64,000 bases of DNA, taken from assembly GCA_965149945.1 (NCBI GenBank), contig CBCTTQ010000001.1:62001-126000 (forward strand), in the 5' to 3' direction. A model generated the notes under the pieces. It was not told where the DNA came from, searched no databases, and saw only the letters and a program-made list of their open reading frames with translations. This DNA is from JAHZFN01 sp965149945 (GTDB lineage: Bacteria > Bacillota > Dehalobacteriia > UBA4068 > UBA4997). This document shows, in pieces, positions 26,169 to 34,702 of this stretch; the first letter of the stretch is position 1; each line of letters starts with the position of its first letter. Both the position numbers and the translations under genes were made by a program.

Positions 26169-26668
26169 ATAGTATCAATATTATTTTAACATAATTATCG
26201 AAGAATTTCATCCCCAAACGGCAATTTCTCTGAAAAGTTCAAAAAAATGGCTCTTTGGGCGAAGTTGAAGGTTTTTTTTCTTAAATTCCGTGTCCTTTTT
26301 TTCTTTCCTTTATCTTTTTCTTGCAAATAGGAGAAAACTTTTTATCGTCAAAGATCCGATTTTTGCTTTTGTCAATGGTTTTTTTTCTGAAAAAACTCTT
26401 CAATGGATGTTCAGCTATTCTTCAAATCTCATTCATTGGTTCCTTGCTTGCGGATGGTAAGATAAAATCGTACCGGGAAGAACATTCGTCCTCCGCGCCG
26501 GTGTCCGACCTTCCCTGGAAACCGGCGAAATTTCTTCCCTCTCAGTGCTGGCGGGGCGGGGGTATGTTTTCTATTCCTTTGGGAAATGATGATCGCGTAT
26601 TACTCTTTTTCGGTAAACGGAGTGATTGCCCAAGGTACAAAAAAACAAAACAAAAAGAAACGAAAGAA

Positions 26669-26708
26669 CGAAAACTAAAAAGAAAAACTAAAAAGAAAAA
26701 CTAAAAAT
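26669..26708 (+). repeat. A-rich tandem repeat
   Basis: Three imperfect tandem copies of a 12-13 base unit GAAAAACTAAAAA. Non-coding; probably slippage-prone. Confidence 0.7.
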
Positions 26709-27167
26709 CGACGAAAACGGCAAAAGAAAAAAGATATGCCGTGAAATTTGCCGCCGCGGCGGAAAACGCCGCGGCGCGGAAATAAGTTGTGTGAGCAAAG
26801 GAGAGAATAACTGTGTATACGGAAAAACAATTGGAACGAAACGCGGTTCGAACATCAGAAATACGTCGATCCGCCAATCAGGAAAACCTGCTGTATTTTT
26901 GTCTGGCCTATTGGTATCGAATGAACGGAGGCCGCTTGTAAAAGCGGGGATCCCTTTTTTGCCTGTGGTTACAATACCGCGGCGTCCGCCTGCCAAAAAG
27001 GCGGCGTCGGCAGGGCGGTCTTCACGGCGCATGGTTCAAAGATCAGTTGCCCCGCGGGGAAACTGAGACCCTACCATCCTGTTTTGAACAACGGCGGAGG
27101 ATTTTTTGCCGGCCTTTATTGATTGCGTCGTCCCCCCAAAGAAGCCGCCGCCCTTCGGTTGTAACAT

Positions 27168-27200
27168 AAAGAGAACCGCCCTTTTCGGGCGGTTCTTTTC
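27168..27200 (-). terminator. Terminator after pepF
   Basis: GAACCGCCC (27173-27181) / GGGCGGTTC (27187-27195) stem close to the pepF stop. It has a modest T-tract on the minus strand and a better one on the plus strand. Confidence 0.75.
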
Positions 27201-27215
27201 TCTTTAAGAGAAGGA

Positions 27216-29018
27216 TTAAAGCAGGTCTGCCAAATCTTCCAGGAATTGATGATAAACGGCAAAAGCTCTGTTCAAGGTAGCGGGGTCTTCCATATCTACT
27301 CCCGCGATGCGCAAAAGCTCGATAGGGGAATGGGAGCAGCCGCCCCGCAGAAATTTCAGATAGTCTGCCACGGCGGGCGCGCCTTTTTCCAGGATGCCTC
27401 CCGCCAGAGCGCTGGCGGCGGTGAAGCCGGTAGCATATTTATAAACATAGAAAGAACGGTAGAAATGGGGGATACGACTCCATTCCATATCGATTGCTTG
27501 ATCGATGACCATGCCGTCGCCGAAATAGTCTCGATTCAGCTGGTAATAAACCTGCCGGTAATATTCGCAGGAGAGGGGACGGCCTTGTTCGGCGTGTTCG
27601 TGGACAATTTTTTCAAATTCCGCGAACATGGTCTGACGGAACACCGTACCTCGGAATTGATCCAGATAATAATTAATCAGCCGCAGGCGGCGGTTGGTAT
27701 CGGTTTCTTTGTTCAGCAAATATCGCAGCAGCAGGGTTTCGTTGACGGTGGACGCCACTTCCGCCACAAAAATTTCATAGTTGCTGTAAACGTAAGGTTG
27801 GGTGTGGTTGGAGAAATAGGTATGCATGGAATGCCCCAGTTCATGGGCCAGTGTGAACACCGAGTCCAGATTGTTTTGGTAATTCAGAAGAATAAAGGGC
27901 TTGGTGCCGTAGACACCGCTGGAGTAAGCTCCGCTGGTTTTGCCGCGGTTTTCCATCACATCTACCCAACCGTCGGAAAAGGCGCGGCGGGCAACGGACT
28001 GATATTCCTCGCCCAAAGGCAGCAGAGCGGCCAACACAATCTCTTTGGCCTCTTCGTAGGGGATTTCCGTCTGCTGTTCTTGAAACAGGGGTACATAAAT
28101 ATCGTAAAGGTGCAGCTCGTCCACGCCCAGAGCTTTACGGCGCAGCTGCAAATACCGGAAGAAATCGGGAAGATTTTCGCGCACGCCGGCGATCAGTTGT
28201 TCATAGACTTTGACGGGGATTTCTTCGTTAAACAAAGCCGCTTCCAGAGCGGAAGGATAGTTCCGCACTTTGGCGTGGAACAAATCTTTTTTGATGTTGG
28301 CGGTCATCATGGCTGCCAGGGAGTTTTTGTGGGCGTCATAGGCGCCGTACAGACCGCGAAAGGCTGTTTCCCGCACATTGCGGTCGGGGCTTTGCATGAA
28401 GACGATATAATTGCCGTGGGTCAACTCCGTTTCGTTACCTTTTTCATCGGTGATGACGGGGAATTTCAGGTCGGCATTGTTGAACATGGTGAAGATGTTC
28501 CGAGGGGCGGCGCTTAAATCTCCCGCCAGCGCCAAAATTTCCTCTTCCTGCGCGTTGCGAATATGAGGAGCGGTGCGGGTGATTTCCTGCAGATAGCGTT
28601 GATACAAAGCAAGGGGTTCTTCTCGGCACCAGCGGTTCAGCAGCTGGGGGTCGATGGCGAGAATTTCCGGTTCCGCAAAGGCCAGCGCGGCGCTGAGTCT
28701 CACCGCCAGTCCTTGAATTTTGTCGCTTAATCCTTGGTAAATCGGATTGGCGTTGTCTTCATCCTGTTTCATATTGGCATAGAGATAAAGTTTTTCCAAT
28801 TTTTGGCAAACGGTGTCCTGATAATGGAGAAAATCCGCCAGCGAATCGGCGCTTTTTCCCAGTTTACCTCGATAGGAATCGGCTTTTTCCGATAATTTGG
28901 CACATTCCGTATAGGCTTGTTCCCAAGCTTCGTCGTCGCTGAAGACGCTTTCCACATCCCATTTCAGTTCTTGGGGAATTTCCGAACGAGCGGGCAAAGA
29001 TTTTATGGTTTCTGTCAT
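27216..29018 (-). CDS. pepF: Oligoendopeptidase F (M3 family)
   Basis: 600 residues from ATG at 29018 (AGGAGG ten bases upstream); longer in-frame upstream sequence crosses the divergent promoter region and is not coding. The zinc site is HELGHSMH near residue 391, with downstream Glu in EIFVAEVASTVNE near 415. The N-terminal helical domain (about 1-200) is typical of PepF. It cleaves 7-17 residue peptides in the cytoplasm, contributing to peptide recycling. It is divergent from the DUF3243 gene. Confident assignment by motif and length. Confidence 0.95.
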   Translation of the reverse strand: MTETIKSLPARSEIPQELKWDVESVFSDDEAWEQAYTECAKLSEKADSYRGKLGKSADSLADFLHYQDTVCQKLEKLYLYANMKQDEDNANPIYQGLSDKIQGLAVRLSAALAFAEPEILAIDPQLLNRWCREEPLALYQRYLQEITRTAPHIRNAQEEEILALAGDLSAAPRNIFTMFNNADLKFPVITDEKGNETELTHGNYIVFMQSPDRNVRETAFRGLYGAYDAHKNSLAAMMTANIKKDLFHAKVRNYPSALEAALFNEEIPVKVYEQLIAGVRENLPDFFRYLQLRRKALGVDELHLYDIYVPLFQEQQTEIPYEEAKEIVLAALLPLGEEYQSVARRAFSDGWVDVMENRGKTSGAYSSGVYGTKPFILLNYQNNLDSVFTLAHELGHSMHTYFSNHTQPYVYSNYEIFVAEVASTVNETLLLRYLLNKETDTNRRLRLINYYLDQFRGTVFRQTMFAEFEKIVHEHAEQGRPLSCEYYRQVYYQLNRDYFGDGMVIDQAIDMEWSRIPHFYRSFYVYKYATGFTAASALAGGILEKGAPAVADYLKFLRGGCSHSPIELLRIAGVDMEDPATLNRAFAVYHQFLEDLADLL

Positions 29019-29198
29019 GGTAACAACCTCCTGTTGATCAAAAAATTTTTTCACACTGTATAACCGCTGTAATATTTTTTCGCGAAATCCATATAATAGG
29101 AACGGATTTGTTTTTGTCCGCGCGATTGCGTGACGACCGGGACAAAAATCCGCCGTCGGGCAATCCGAATTGTGAGACACGGAAGAAAGGATGATCAA

Positions 29199-29471
29199 AT
29201 GAGCGCCAAAGATTTGTTGAAAGGACTGGACACCACCAGCTGGGAAAATTATAAGAAATCGCTGGGACAAGCTGTGGAAGCGGCGGAAGAATTCGGCATC
29301 GGTGACCGCGGCATCCATGCCTTTGCCGCTACCTTCGGCGAGTTTTTGAACCGCAATGCTCACGCCGATCTGCCGGAAAACCGCGCCATTCAGGAGCTGT
29401 GGCAGGTGGCGGATGAAAAAGAACAGCGTACTTTGGCCAAGTTGATGGTGAACCTTTGCCGCAAGGCGTAG
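29199..29471 (+). CDS. DUF3243 family protein
   Basis: 90 residues, start ATG with GAAAGGATG upstream. It is a soluble helical protein with WENYKKSLGQAVEAAEEFGIGD and ENRAIQELWQVADEKEQRTLAKLMVNL, matching the pattern of the small DUF3243 family (Bacillus YmfJ-like). Function is unknown. It is divergent from pepF with about 180 bases between starts; a TATAAT at 29092-29097 may be its -10. A perfect 9-bp hairpin follows at 29500-29521. Confidence 0.8.
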   Translation: MSAKDLLKGLDTTSWENYKKSLGQAVEAAEEFGIGDRGIHAFAATFGEFLNRNAHADLPENRAIQELWQVADEKEQRTLAKLMVNLCRKA

Positions 29472-29499
29472 GGTTTTCATGTTCGACAGAAGAACAACA

Positions 29500-29521
29500 G
29501 GGTCGATCTTCCGATCGACCC
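29500..29521. terminator. Hairpin downstream of the DUF3243 gene
   Basis: GGGTCGATC / GATCGACCC with loop TTCC, but only a weak T-tail (TACATAAAA). Possibly a terminator or 3' stability element. Confidence 0.5.
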
Positions 29522-29608
29522 TACATAAAAAGCATCTGCGCTTTTTCTTTTTCGCGCGTCACAGCCGCGGGTCGCCGTTTTTGGGCGAACCGAAATGCGT
29601 CGTTGGGA

Positions 29609-29815
29609 TTAATCCAACTGCTGGGCAAAAACGGTCACTTCCCGCTTGGTATGTTTGGCGTCTTTAGGGTTTTCGAATTCCAGTACCAAATAGTCAAAAT
29701 TTTTCTGATCGGTTAAAACATCACCGATTTGAAATTCTGTTTCAGCTTTCAAGCGCAGGCGATAGTTTTTGCCGTCCGGGATTTTTTCCTTAACCGTACA
29801 CAAAATCATTTTCAT
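29609..29815 (-). CDS. Small protein of unknown function
   Basis: 68 residues, beginning MKMILCTVKEKIPDGKNYRLRLK. It is predicted soluble, rich in beta-propensity segments, with charged residues spread throughout and no recognised motif. A GGAAGGAG site just upstream supports translation, and codon use resembles neighbouring genes. It follows the DUF2089/membrane pair on the same strand but is separated by over 400 bases and a terminator. I do not recognise a family. Confidence 0.65.
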   Translation of the reverse strand: MKMILCTVKEKIPDGKNYRLRLKAETEFQIGDVLTDQKNFDYLVLEFENPKDAKHTKREVTVFAQQLD

Positions 29816-30230
29816 CCACTCCTTCCCGTTTCACTGATCCCTATCTAATATAATTTGCGGTTTGTCGCGTTTTCCCTGCTGTTTTTCGCGGGCGGTAAAA
29901 TTTTTTTCCGTTGAATTGATGGTTTTTTCAATTTTTTTCGTTGTTTTGTTCGGTATTTGTCTTTATTTCCGTTTGTTGTTTGCCGCGTATTTTTTTTTCC
30001 TGTTGTTTTTTTAATTTTGTTCGTTTTTTTCTTTTGCCGCCGCGTCTTCTTCGGTTCTTGTTTTTCTCCCTTTGGTGGTTTTGCTGCTTTTGGGGAAGAA
30101 AACAATCGTCAAAAAGCGTGAAAATTGAACTGTAAGCCTGCCGGAACAGGAGGAATGATCGGTTTGGGGAGCCTGTCAAAAAAACCCTTCGACCCATAGG
30201 TCGAAGGGTTTGGCTCGGAGAGAGAGAACT
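29816..30230. other. Intergenic region with T-rich tract
   Basis: About 415 bases: T-rich on the plus strand (29850-30070), i.e. A-rich upstream of the minus-strand gene at 29609, then the terminator at 30178-30210. No gene recognised. Confidence 0.55.
30178..30210 (-). terminator. Terminator after the DUF2089/membrane protein pair
   Basis: 13-bp stem AAACCCTTCGACC / GGTCGAAGGGTTT, loop CATA, followed on the minus strand by a T-run. Confidence 0.95.
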
Positions 30231-30527
30231 TTATCGATTACGGTTTCCTTTGCGCAGTTCATGTTTTTTTTGTACGGCAAAACGGTAAATGATATAATAG
30301 CCGACGGTGGGGAGCAGTGATCCCAAGATGTACCAGCCGCTGTTTTCGGTAAGGCCGGGACCGGTGAGGAGATAGAGAAAAGTTCCGATAGGGATCAATA
30401 AAGAAGCGATGGGTAAAATCAACCCCAGTTTGTCGCTTCTGCCGATGAGATAAACTTCCAAAAAGATGGACAACAACCAAAGCACTGCCGCCGCCATCAT
30501 CAATATCGCAAACGTAACTGTGGACAT
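30231..30527 (-). CDS. Small membrane protein partner of the DUF2089 regulator
   Basis: 98 residues from ATG at 30527; a GTG five codons upstream is an alternative and neither has a strong ribosome site. Three hydrophobic segments (about 4-24, 32-52 and 60-80) and a very basic tail (KKHELRKGNRNR). It starts less than 30 bases after the DUF2089-type gene and shares its terminator, so the two probably work together. It vaguely resembles PLDc_N-type membrane segments, but no family is claimed. A sensor or anti-regulator role is inference from pairing. Confidence 0.7.
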   Translation of the reverse strand: MSTVTFAILMMAAAVLWLLSIFLEVYLIGRSDKLGLILPIASLLIPIGTFLYLLTGPGLTENSGWYILGSLLPTVGYYIIYRFAVQKKHELRKGNRNR

Positions 30528-30553
30528 AATTCCGTGATGCACCGCCTTTTTTG

Positions 30554-30850
30554 TTAGTTCTTTTGTTCTTTTTCGTATTCCGCGATCAACATATTTGCTG
30601 TTTCAAAATCAATTTTATCATTGATTGCCAACCGCTTGATGAAATTGATATAAGGGTCTTTAGCCATTTCCTCGTTGTCGGAAATTTTCCGAATCAACAG
30701 ATCCAGCCGCTGACGTACGGTGGGATAAGTAACGCCGTATTGGTTCGCCATTTCTTTCAGCGAGCCGGAAGAGAGAACAAACTTTTTGATGAAAGTCAGT
30801 TCTTCCTGATCCAGATTGATTAACCATTCCGGCAGAACGTCTAAGCTCAT
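30554..30850 (-). CDS. DUF2089-type helix-turn-helix regulator
   Basis: 98 residues from ATG at 30850, selected by AAAGGAGGGG. It reads LPEWLINLDQEELTFIKKFVLSSGSLKEMANQYGVTYPTVRQRLDLLIRKI, matching DUF2089 proteins. The segment SLKEMANQYGVTYPTVRQRLD is a clear helix-turn-helix (about 30-52). A C-terminal helical tail follows. DUF2089 proteins are putative transcription regulators. The upstream promoter overlaps an A/T dyad around 30873-30890, consistent with autoregulation. It is followed by a small membrane protein. Confidence 0.8.
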   Translation of the reverse strand: MSLDVLPEWLINLDQEELTFIKKFVLSSGSLKEMANQYGVTYPTVRQRLDLLIRKISDNEEMAKDPYINFIKRLAINDKIDFETANMLIAEYEKEQKN

Positions 30851-30876
30851 AATAATCCCCTCCTTTAAGTATTTAT

Positions 30877-30905
30877 AACATATCATATAACCTGCTAAAA
30901 GTCAA
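30877..30905 (-). promoter_or_regulatory. Promoter of the DUF2089-type regulator
   Basis: Minus strand TTGACT (30905-30900), 17-base spacer, TATGTT (30882-30877), overlapping an imperfect A/T palindrome. Confidence 0.6.
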
Positions 30906-31465
30906 ACTAAAGAGGGCAAAAGTATGAAAAAATTTTGAAAAATTGATTAATATTGTCATTTTGAGAATGTTTTATTGTCGGTTTTCGATGAGTAGAAAAA
31001 AGGAGTTTTTCTCGATTTTTTTTACTTTTTTTTATGAAAAACAGTGATGTTTCCTTTGTTGCGGGGCTTTGCGAGGGGCGAAGATTTAGGCGTCTCCCGT
31101 TTTTTTTGCTAAATAGGAAGGTATTTTGTCTTTGGTCGTTTTTCCCCTTTGCGAAAAGAAAAAAATGATAAAAAAACAGACATTCCGAAATCATCGAGTT
31201 TTCTGATCCGTACCTTTTTCGCTGACCTTTGAGAGAGGCTTGTTCCTGTCGGCGCCGGGTTCATCTGCCATCCGCGTCGCTTTTGGGCTTCATTGGGAGC
31301 TTTGGGTGTTCTTTTAGGAAGCCCGGAAGAACCTTTGTCTTGTTGAAGAAAGAGAAGGTGCGGGAACAGGCGGGGTTCGAGTGTTCGCGGGAGAGCCGAT
31401 GTTCCGTCGCCGGTCATGAAGGGGTGTCCCGTTTTGTGGAAAATCAAGATGGTTTTGCACAAGAC

Positions 31466-31504
31466 GCCGTCGGTTTTCCCCATCAATAGGGGAAAACCAA
31501 CGGC
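31466..31504. repeat. Long inverted repeat in intergenic DNA
   Basis: GCCGTCGGTTTTCCCC (31466-31481) and GGGGAAAACCAACGGC (31489-31504), 15 of 16 positions paired, loop of seven. It is about 200 bases past the YkgJ-type stop codon and lacks a T-tail on the minus strand. Confidence 0.65.
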
Positions 31505-31711
31505 AAAAAGCAGGAAACGGCAGAAAAAAATCAAGAAAATCCCCCAATCCCCCGAAAAATCTATCCACATTTTCCACAGACGGTGGTGGATATTTTTCAG
31601 CAATTCTCATGATTTTTACGGCTATCCTTTCAAATGGGCAATGGCGCCAAAGGATTTATTTGAGATAGACTGTGTCGCGAGAACTTGTCGACGGATGGCG
31701 TGAGGCGGATG

Positions 31712-32356
31712 TTAGGGTTGGTCCAGCCAATGGGTGTCGTCGCTAATGGTCTTCAGAGGGATCTGCCGCCAGTCCGTCGCCGCTGCCTGGGAAAAGCCGC
31801 TGGCGGGATAGTCCTCCCGTCGGCAGCCTGTCAACAATTGTTGCCAGGGATGTTCGGGCAGCGCCAACAACTGCCGGCAAAGTTCATCTTCTCCGGCGTT
31901 GATGATGTCGCTTCGCAGGGCGATGGCTGCCTCACTTTTGGGCAGACAACAATGGGTGCGGCAGACCAAAGGGCGATAGGGGTGGACGGCGCATTCCTGC
32001 TTATCCCGATTGAGAAAATGACAGCCATAGTCTGCCTGCCGTTTCAGAATGATGTCGATAGCGCCGTTTTCCAGCAATCGGATATCCGCCATTGCCGTCA
32101 GCCAGTGGGTCAGGGTGACGGCATCCTCTGTTGTTTGCAGCCGCTCCGCTACCCAGGGACGAGCTATGGCAAAGTCGGCGATCGTGAGGGGAATCCGTTC
32201 GTAACAGCAGGCGTCGCAGCCGCGGCAGTCCGCCATGGTCGCTTCCTGAAAGGCGTCCAGCGCTTCCACATAGTCTCCCAGCGTGGCGCTGCCGTCTCCC
32301 GCTTCCAGGTCATAGCCGTATTGCCCCGGTGTGAATTCTTTCAGATAAAACTTCAT
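31712..32356 (-). CDS. YkgJ-family cysteine-cluster protein
   Basis: 214 residues. Cysteine cluster CRGCDACC near 44-51, and YGCHFLNRDKQECAVHPYRPLVCRTHCCLP near 115-145, fit the YkgJ/UPF0153 zinc- or iron-binding family (CxxCxxCC plus CxF...C..H..RP..CR). The biochemical role of this family is not established. ATG start with AAAGGAAA upstream. It begins 12 bases after gpmI ends and is the last gene of the cluster. The C-terminal ~70 residues show no motif. Confidence 0.85.
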   Translation of the reverse strand: MKFYLKEFTPGQYGYDLEAGDGSATLGDYVEALDAFQEATMADCRGCDACCYERIPLTIADFAIARPWVAERLQTTEDAVTLTHWLTAMADIRLLENGAIDIILKRQADYGCHFLNRDKQECAVHPYRPLVCRTHCCLPKSEAAIALRSDIINAGEDELCRQLLALPEHPWQQLLTGCRREDYPASGFSQAAATDWRQIPLKTISDDTHWLDQP

Positions 32357-32368
32357 GGCGTTTCCTTT

Positions 32369-33910
32369 CTAAGCTTTCGAAACGATCAGGCTTTGACCGG
32401 TCATTTCCGCGGGTTGGGGCAGATTCATAATTTGCAGGATGGTAGGGGCGATGTCTTTCAGGGCGCCGCCGTCCCGCAGAGCGCAGGGATAACCCAAAAT
32501 CAGGAAGGGTACCGGGCTGGTGGTGTGGGCGGTGACAGGGGTTCCGTCGGGTTCTGCCATTTTTTCTACATTGCCGTGGTCGGCGGTGACCAGCAATACC
32601 CCCTTTGCTTTTTCAATGGCGGCCGTAATTTGCTCCAAGCAGCGGTCCACTGTTTCCACCGCTTTGACAGTAGCGGGCAGAATACCGGTATGTCCCACCA
32701 TATCGGGATTGGCAAAGTTTAAAATGATCAGATCGTACCGCCCTTCTTCGATGGCTTTGAGAACGGTTTGGGTAACGGCGGCGGCGCTCATTTCCGGTTG
32801 CAGATCATAGGTGGGTACTTTGGGGGAAGGGACCAAGATCCGATCTTCTCCCGGATTGGGCGCTTCCACACCTCCGTTAAAAAAGAAGGTGACATGGGCG
32901 TATTTTTCGGTTTCCGCTACCCGCAGTTGGGTTTTTCCCTGTTTAGAGATATATTCTCCCAGGGTGTTGGTTAGTTGTTCCGGCGGGAATGCCACCGGCA
33001 GCGGGAAAGTAGCGTCGTACTGGGTCATGCAGGTGAAAGAGCCGATCAGCGGTACCAGCGGCCGGTCAAAGCCGCCGAAATCTTCTTCATAAAAGGCGCG
33101 GGTAATTTCCCTTGCTCGATCTGCCCGGAAGTTGTAGAAGATAATGTTATCGTCGTTGGAAACGCGTCCGGGAAAAGCGCCCGTTTCATCTACCATATGG
33201 AAAGGCACTATAAATTCATCGGTGATGCCTTCCGTATAGGATTGTTCTACCTCTGCCACATAGTCGACGACTGCTTTGCCGCCGCCCATCACCATGGCTT
33301 GCCATGCTTTTTCCACCCGTTCCCAGCGTTTGTCGCGATCCATGGCATAGTAGCGGCCGCTGACGGTTGCTACTTGCCCCAGTTGAATGTCCTCCATGAA
33401 AGACTGCAATTCGCGCAGGTAATCGGCGCCGCTGGTGGGGCTGACATCTCGCCCGTCTAAAAAACAATGAACGAATACTTTTTTCAGACCGTTTTGTTTC
33501 GCCAGCAACAGTAGGGATTTCAGATGGTACAGTTCGCTGTGGACGCCGCCGTCGGACAGCAATCCGAACAGATGCAGACTGCTTCCCGCTTCTTTGGTAC
33601 GGCGAACCGCCGCCAAAAGGGCGGGATTTTGGTAAAAGCTGCCGTCTTCAATCGCGTTGGTAATGCGGGAGAGGTCTTGGTATACGACACGCCCGGCGCC
33701 GATATTCAGATGCCCGACTTCGGAATTGCCCATTTGTCCGGCCGGCAGACCCACTGCTTCGCCGCTGGCGGTCAGTGTTGTATGGGGCATTTTCTCCATC
33801 AGCCGATCAAACACCGGCACCCGCGCTGTGGAAAATGTGTCGGAGGGCAGACCGGTTTTCATGCCCCATCCGTCCAAAATACATAACATAACAGGTTTTT
33901 TTGTACTCAT
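32369..33910 (-). CDS. gpmI: 2,3-bisphosphoglycerate-independent phosphoglycerate mutase
   Basis: 513 residues, typical GpmI length. Mn2+/phosphatase-fold motifs are clear: MLCILDGWG at the N-terminus, QMGNSEVGHLNIGAGR near 58-73 with the phosphorylated Ser, HCFLDGRDVSP near 125, and the C-terminal metal-binding VTADHGNVE and DMVGHTG. It interconverts 3- and 2-phosphoglycerate. ATG preceded by CGGAGGAG. It lies 37 bases after tpiA and before the YkgJ-type gene, forming a glycolytic pair in an unusual operon with luxS and a folD-like gene. Confidence 0.97.
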   Translation of the reverse strand: MSTKKPVMLCILDGWGMKTGLPSDTFSTARVPVFDRLMEKMPHTTLTASGEAVGLPAGQMGNSEVGHLNIGAGRVVYQDLSRITNAIEDGSFYQNPALLAAVRRTKEAGSSLHLFGLLSDGGVHSELYHLKSLLLLAKQNGLKKVFVHCFLDGRDVSPTSGADYLRELQSFMEDIQLGQVATVSGRYYAMDRDKRWERVEKAWQAMVMGGGKAVVDYVAEVEQSYTEGITDEFIVPFHMVDETGAFPGRVSNDDNIIFYNFRADRAREITRAFYEEDFGGFDRPLVPLIGSFTCMTQYDATFPLPVAFPPEQLTNTLGEYISKQGKTQLRVAETEKYAHVTFFFNGGVEAPNPGEDRILVPSPKVPTYDLQPEMSAAAVTQTVLKAIEEGRYDLIILNFANPDMVGHTGILPATVKAVETVDRCLEQITAAIEKAKGVLLVTADHGNVEKMAEPDGTPVTAHTTSPVPFLILGYPCALRDGGALKDIAPTILQIMNLPQPAEMTGQSLIVSKA

Positions 33911-33947
33911 TGAGATTCTCCTCCGTTTGCTTTTCGCTGTGTTAAGA

Positions 33948-34685
33948 TCAGTAGTGGATAATCTGACTGAAGGATTCCGCCTGCAAACTGGCGCCGCCTA
34001 CCAGAGCGCCGTCGATGTTAGGTTTTGCCATTAAGCCGCCGATAGATTGGGGTTTAACGGAGCCGCCGTATAAGAGGCGGATTTCTGTCGCCCGTTCGCC
34101 GTATCGATGCCGCAGCCATTGTCGAATCTGACTGATCGTGGTTTCCGCGTCGTCGGCGGTGGCGGTCAATCCGGTGCCGATGGCCCAAATGGGTTCATAG
34201 GCGATGATGATTTCTTCTTCCCCCGACCAAAAGGCCAGGCTGCCCGCCAGCTGTTGTTCAATAACCGTCATGGCGCGGCCTTGGGTACGTTGTTCTTCGG
34301 TTTCGCCCACACAAAGAATGGGGATGAGACCTGCTCGGACGGCGGCGGCTCCTTTGTGGCTTACCTGCTCGTTTGTTTCCCCACAGTAGGCGCGCCGTTC
34401 CGAATGTCCCAGGATCACATGGCTGACGCTTAAATCCAATAGCATGGGCGCTGAAATTTCGCCGGTGAAGGCGCCTTCTGTTTCCCAGTGCATATTTTCC
34501 GCTCCCAGTCGGATGTTGCTGCCCGCGACGGCTGCCGCCGCCGCCGCTAAATGGGTGGCGGGCGTGCAGACAACGATTTCTGCTTCGGCGTCTTGTACCA
34601 GAGGTACCAATTGCCGCAGCATGGCGGCGCCGCTGGTGGGGGTATGATACATTTTCCAGTTTGCCGCGATTAGGGGTTTTCGCAT
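33948..34685 (-). CDS. tpiA: Triosephosphate isomerase
   Basis: 245 residues from ATG at 34685 (AAGGAGGA upstream); an in-frame extension into luxS is rejected. Catalytic residues are seen in NWKM (Lys12 region), GHSERR (His near 92) and AYEPIWAIGTG (Glu near 163), plus the phosphate loop LLYGGSVKP near 208. It interconverts DHAP and glyceraldehyde 3-phosphate. The gap to luxS upstream is 17 bases and to gpmI downstream 37 bases, so cotranscription is likely. The usual gapA-pgk-tpiA order is not present here. Confidence 0.97.
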   Translation of the reverse strand: MRKPLIAANWKMYHTPTSGAAMLRQLVPLVQDAEAEIVVCTPATHLAAAAAAVAGSNIRLGAENMHWETEGAFTGEISAPMLLDLSVSHVILGHSERRAYCGETNEQVSHKGAAAVRAGLIPILCVGETEEQRTQGRAMTVIEQQLAGSLAFWSGEEEIIIAYEPIWAIGTGLTATADDAETTISQIRQWLRHRYGERATEIRLLYGGSVKPQSIGGLMAKPNIDGALVGGASLQAESFSQIIHY

Positions 34686-34702
34686 AGGGGTTCCTCCTTT
34701 TT

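Larger units (their letters stand above)
26123..27215. other. 1.1-kb intergenic region between pepF and pckA
   Basis: No supportable gene. It contains the pckA upstream inverted repeat (26146-26168), a T-rich zone (about 26270-26400), A-rich tandem repeats (26669-26708), G/C-rich inverted sequence around 26750 and the pepF terminator. Two open frames (26321-26704 and 26791-27066, plus) were judged non-coding because of poor ribosome sites and low-complexity ends. Confidence 0.55.
30851..31711. other. 860-base intergenic region
   Basis: Holds the DUF2089 promoter, a T-rich plus-strand tract (about 31000-31150), a 16-bp near-perfect hairpin (31466-31504), and two Watson-Crick DnaA-box-like nonamers (31561-31578). 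No gene recognised. Confidence 0.55.

Noticed and set aside
24344..26194. 616-codon open frame antisense to pckA
   Set aside because: PEPCK motifs on the minus strand are unambiguous; the long antisense frame reflects codon bias.
26321..26704. 127-codon plus-strand open frame between pckA and pepF
   Set aside because: No ribosome site, a lysine-rich low-complexity end from the A-rich tandem repeat, and no recognisable domain.
26791..27066. 91-codon plus-strand open frame with a GTG start
   Set aside because: Composition is Arg/Pro/Lys-rich and unlike nearby proteins; no family features. Insufficient support.
29018..29480. N-terminal extension of PepF by about 154 codons
   Set aside because: The extension crosses the divergent upstream region and the DUF3243 gene; the ATG at 29018 has a good ribosome site.
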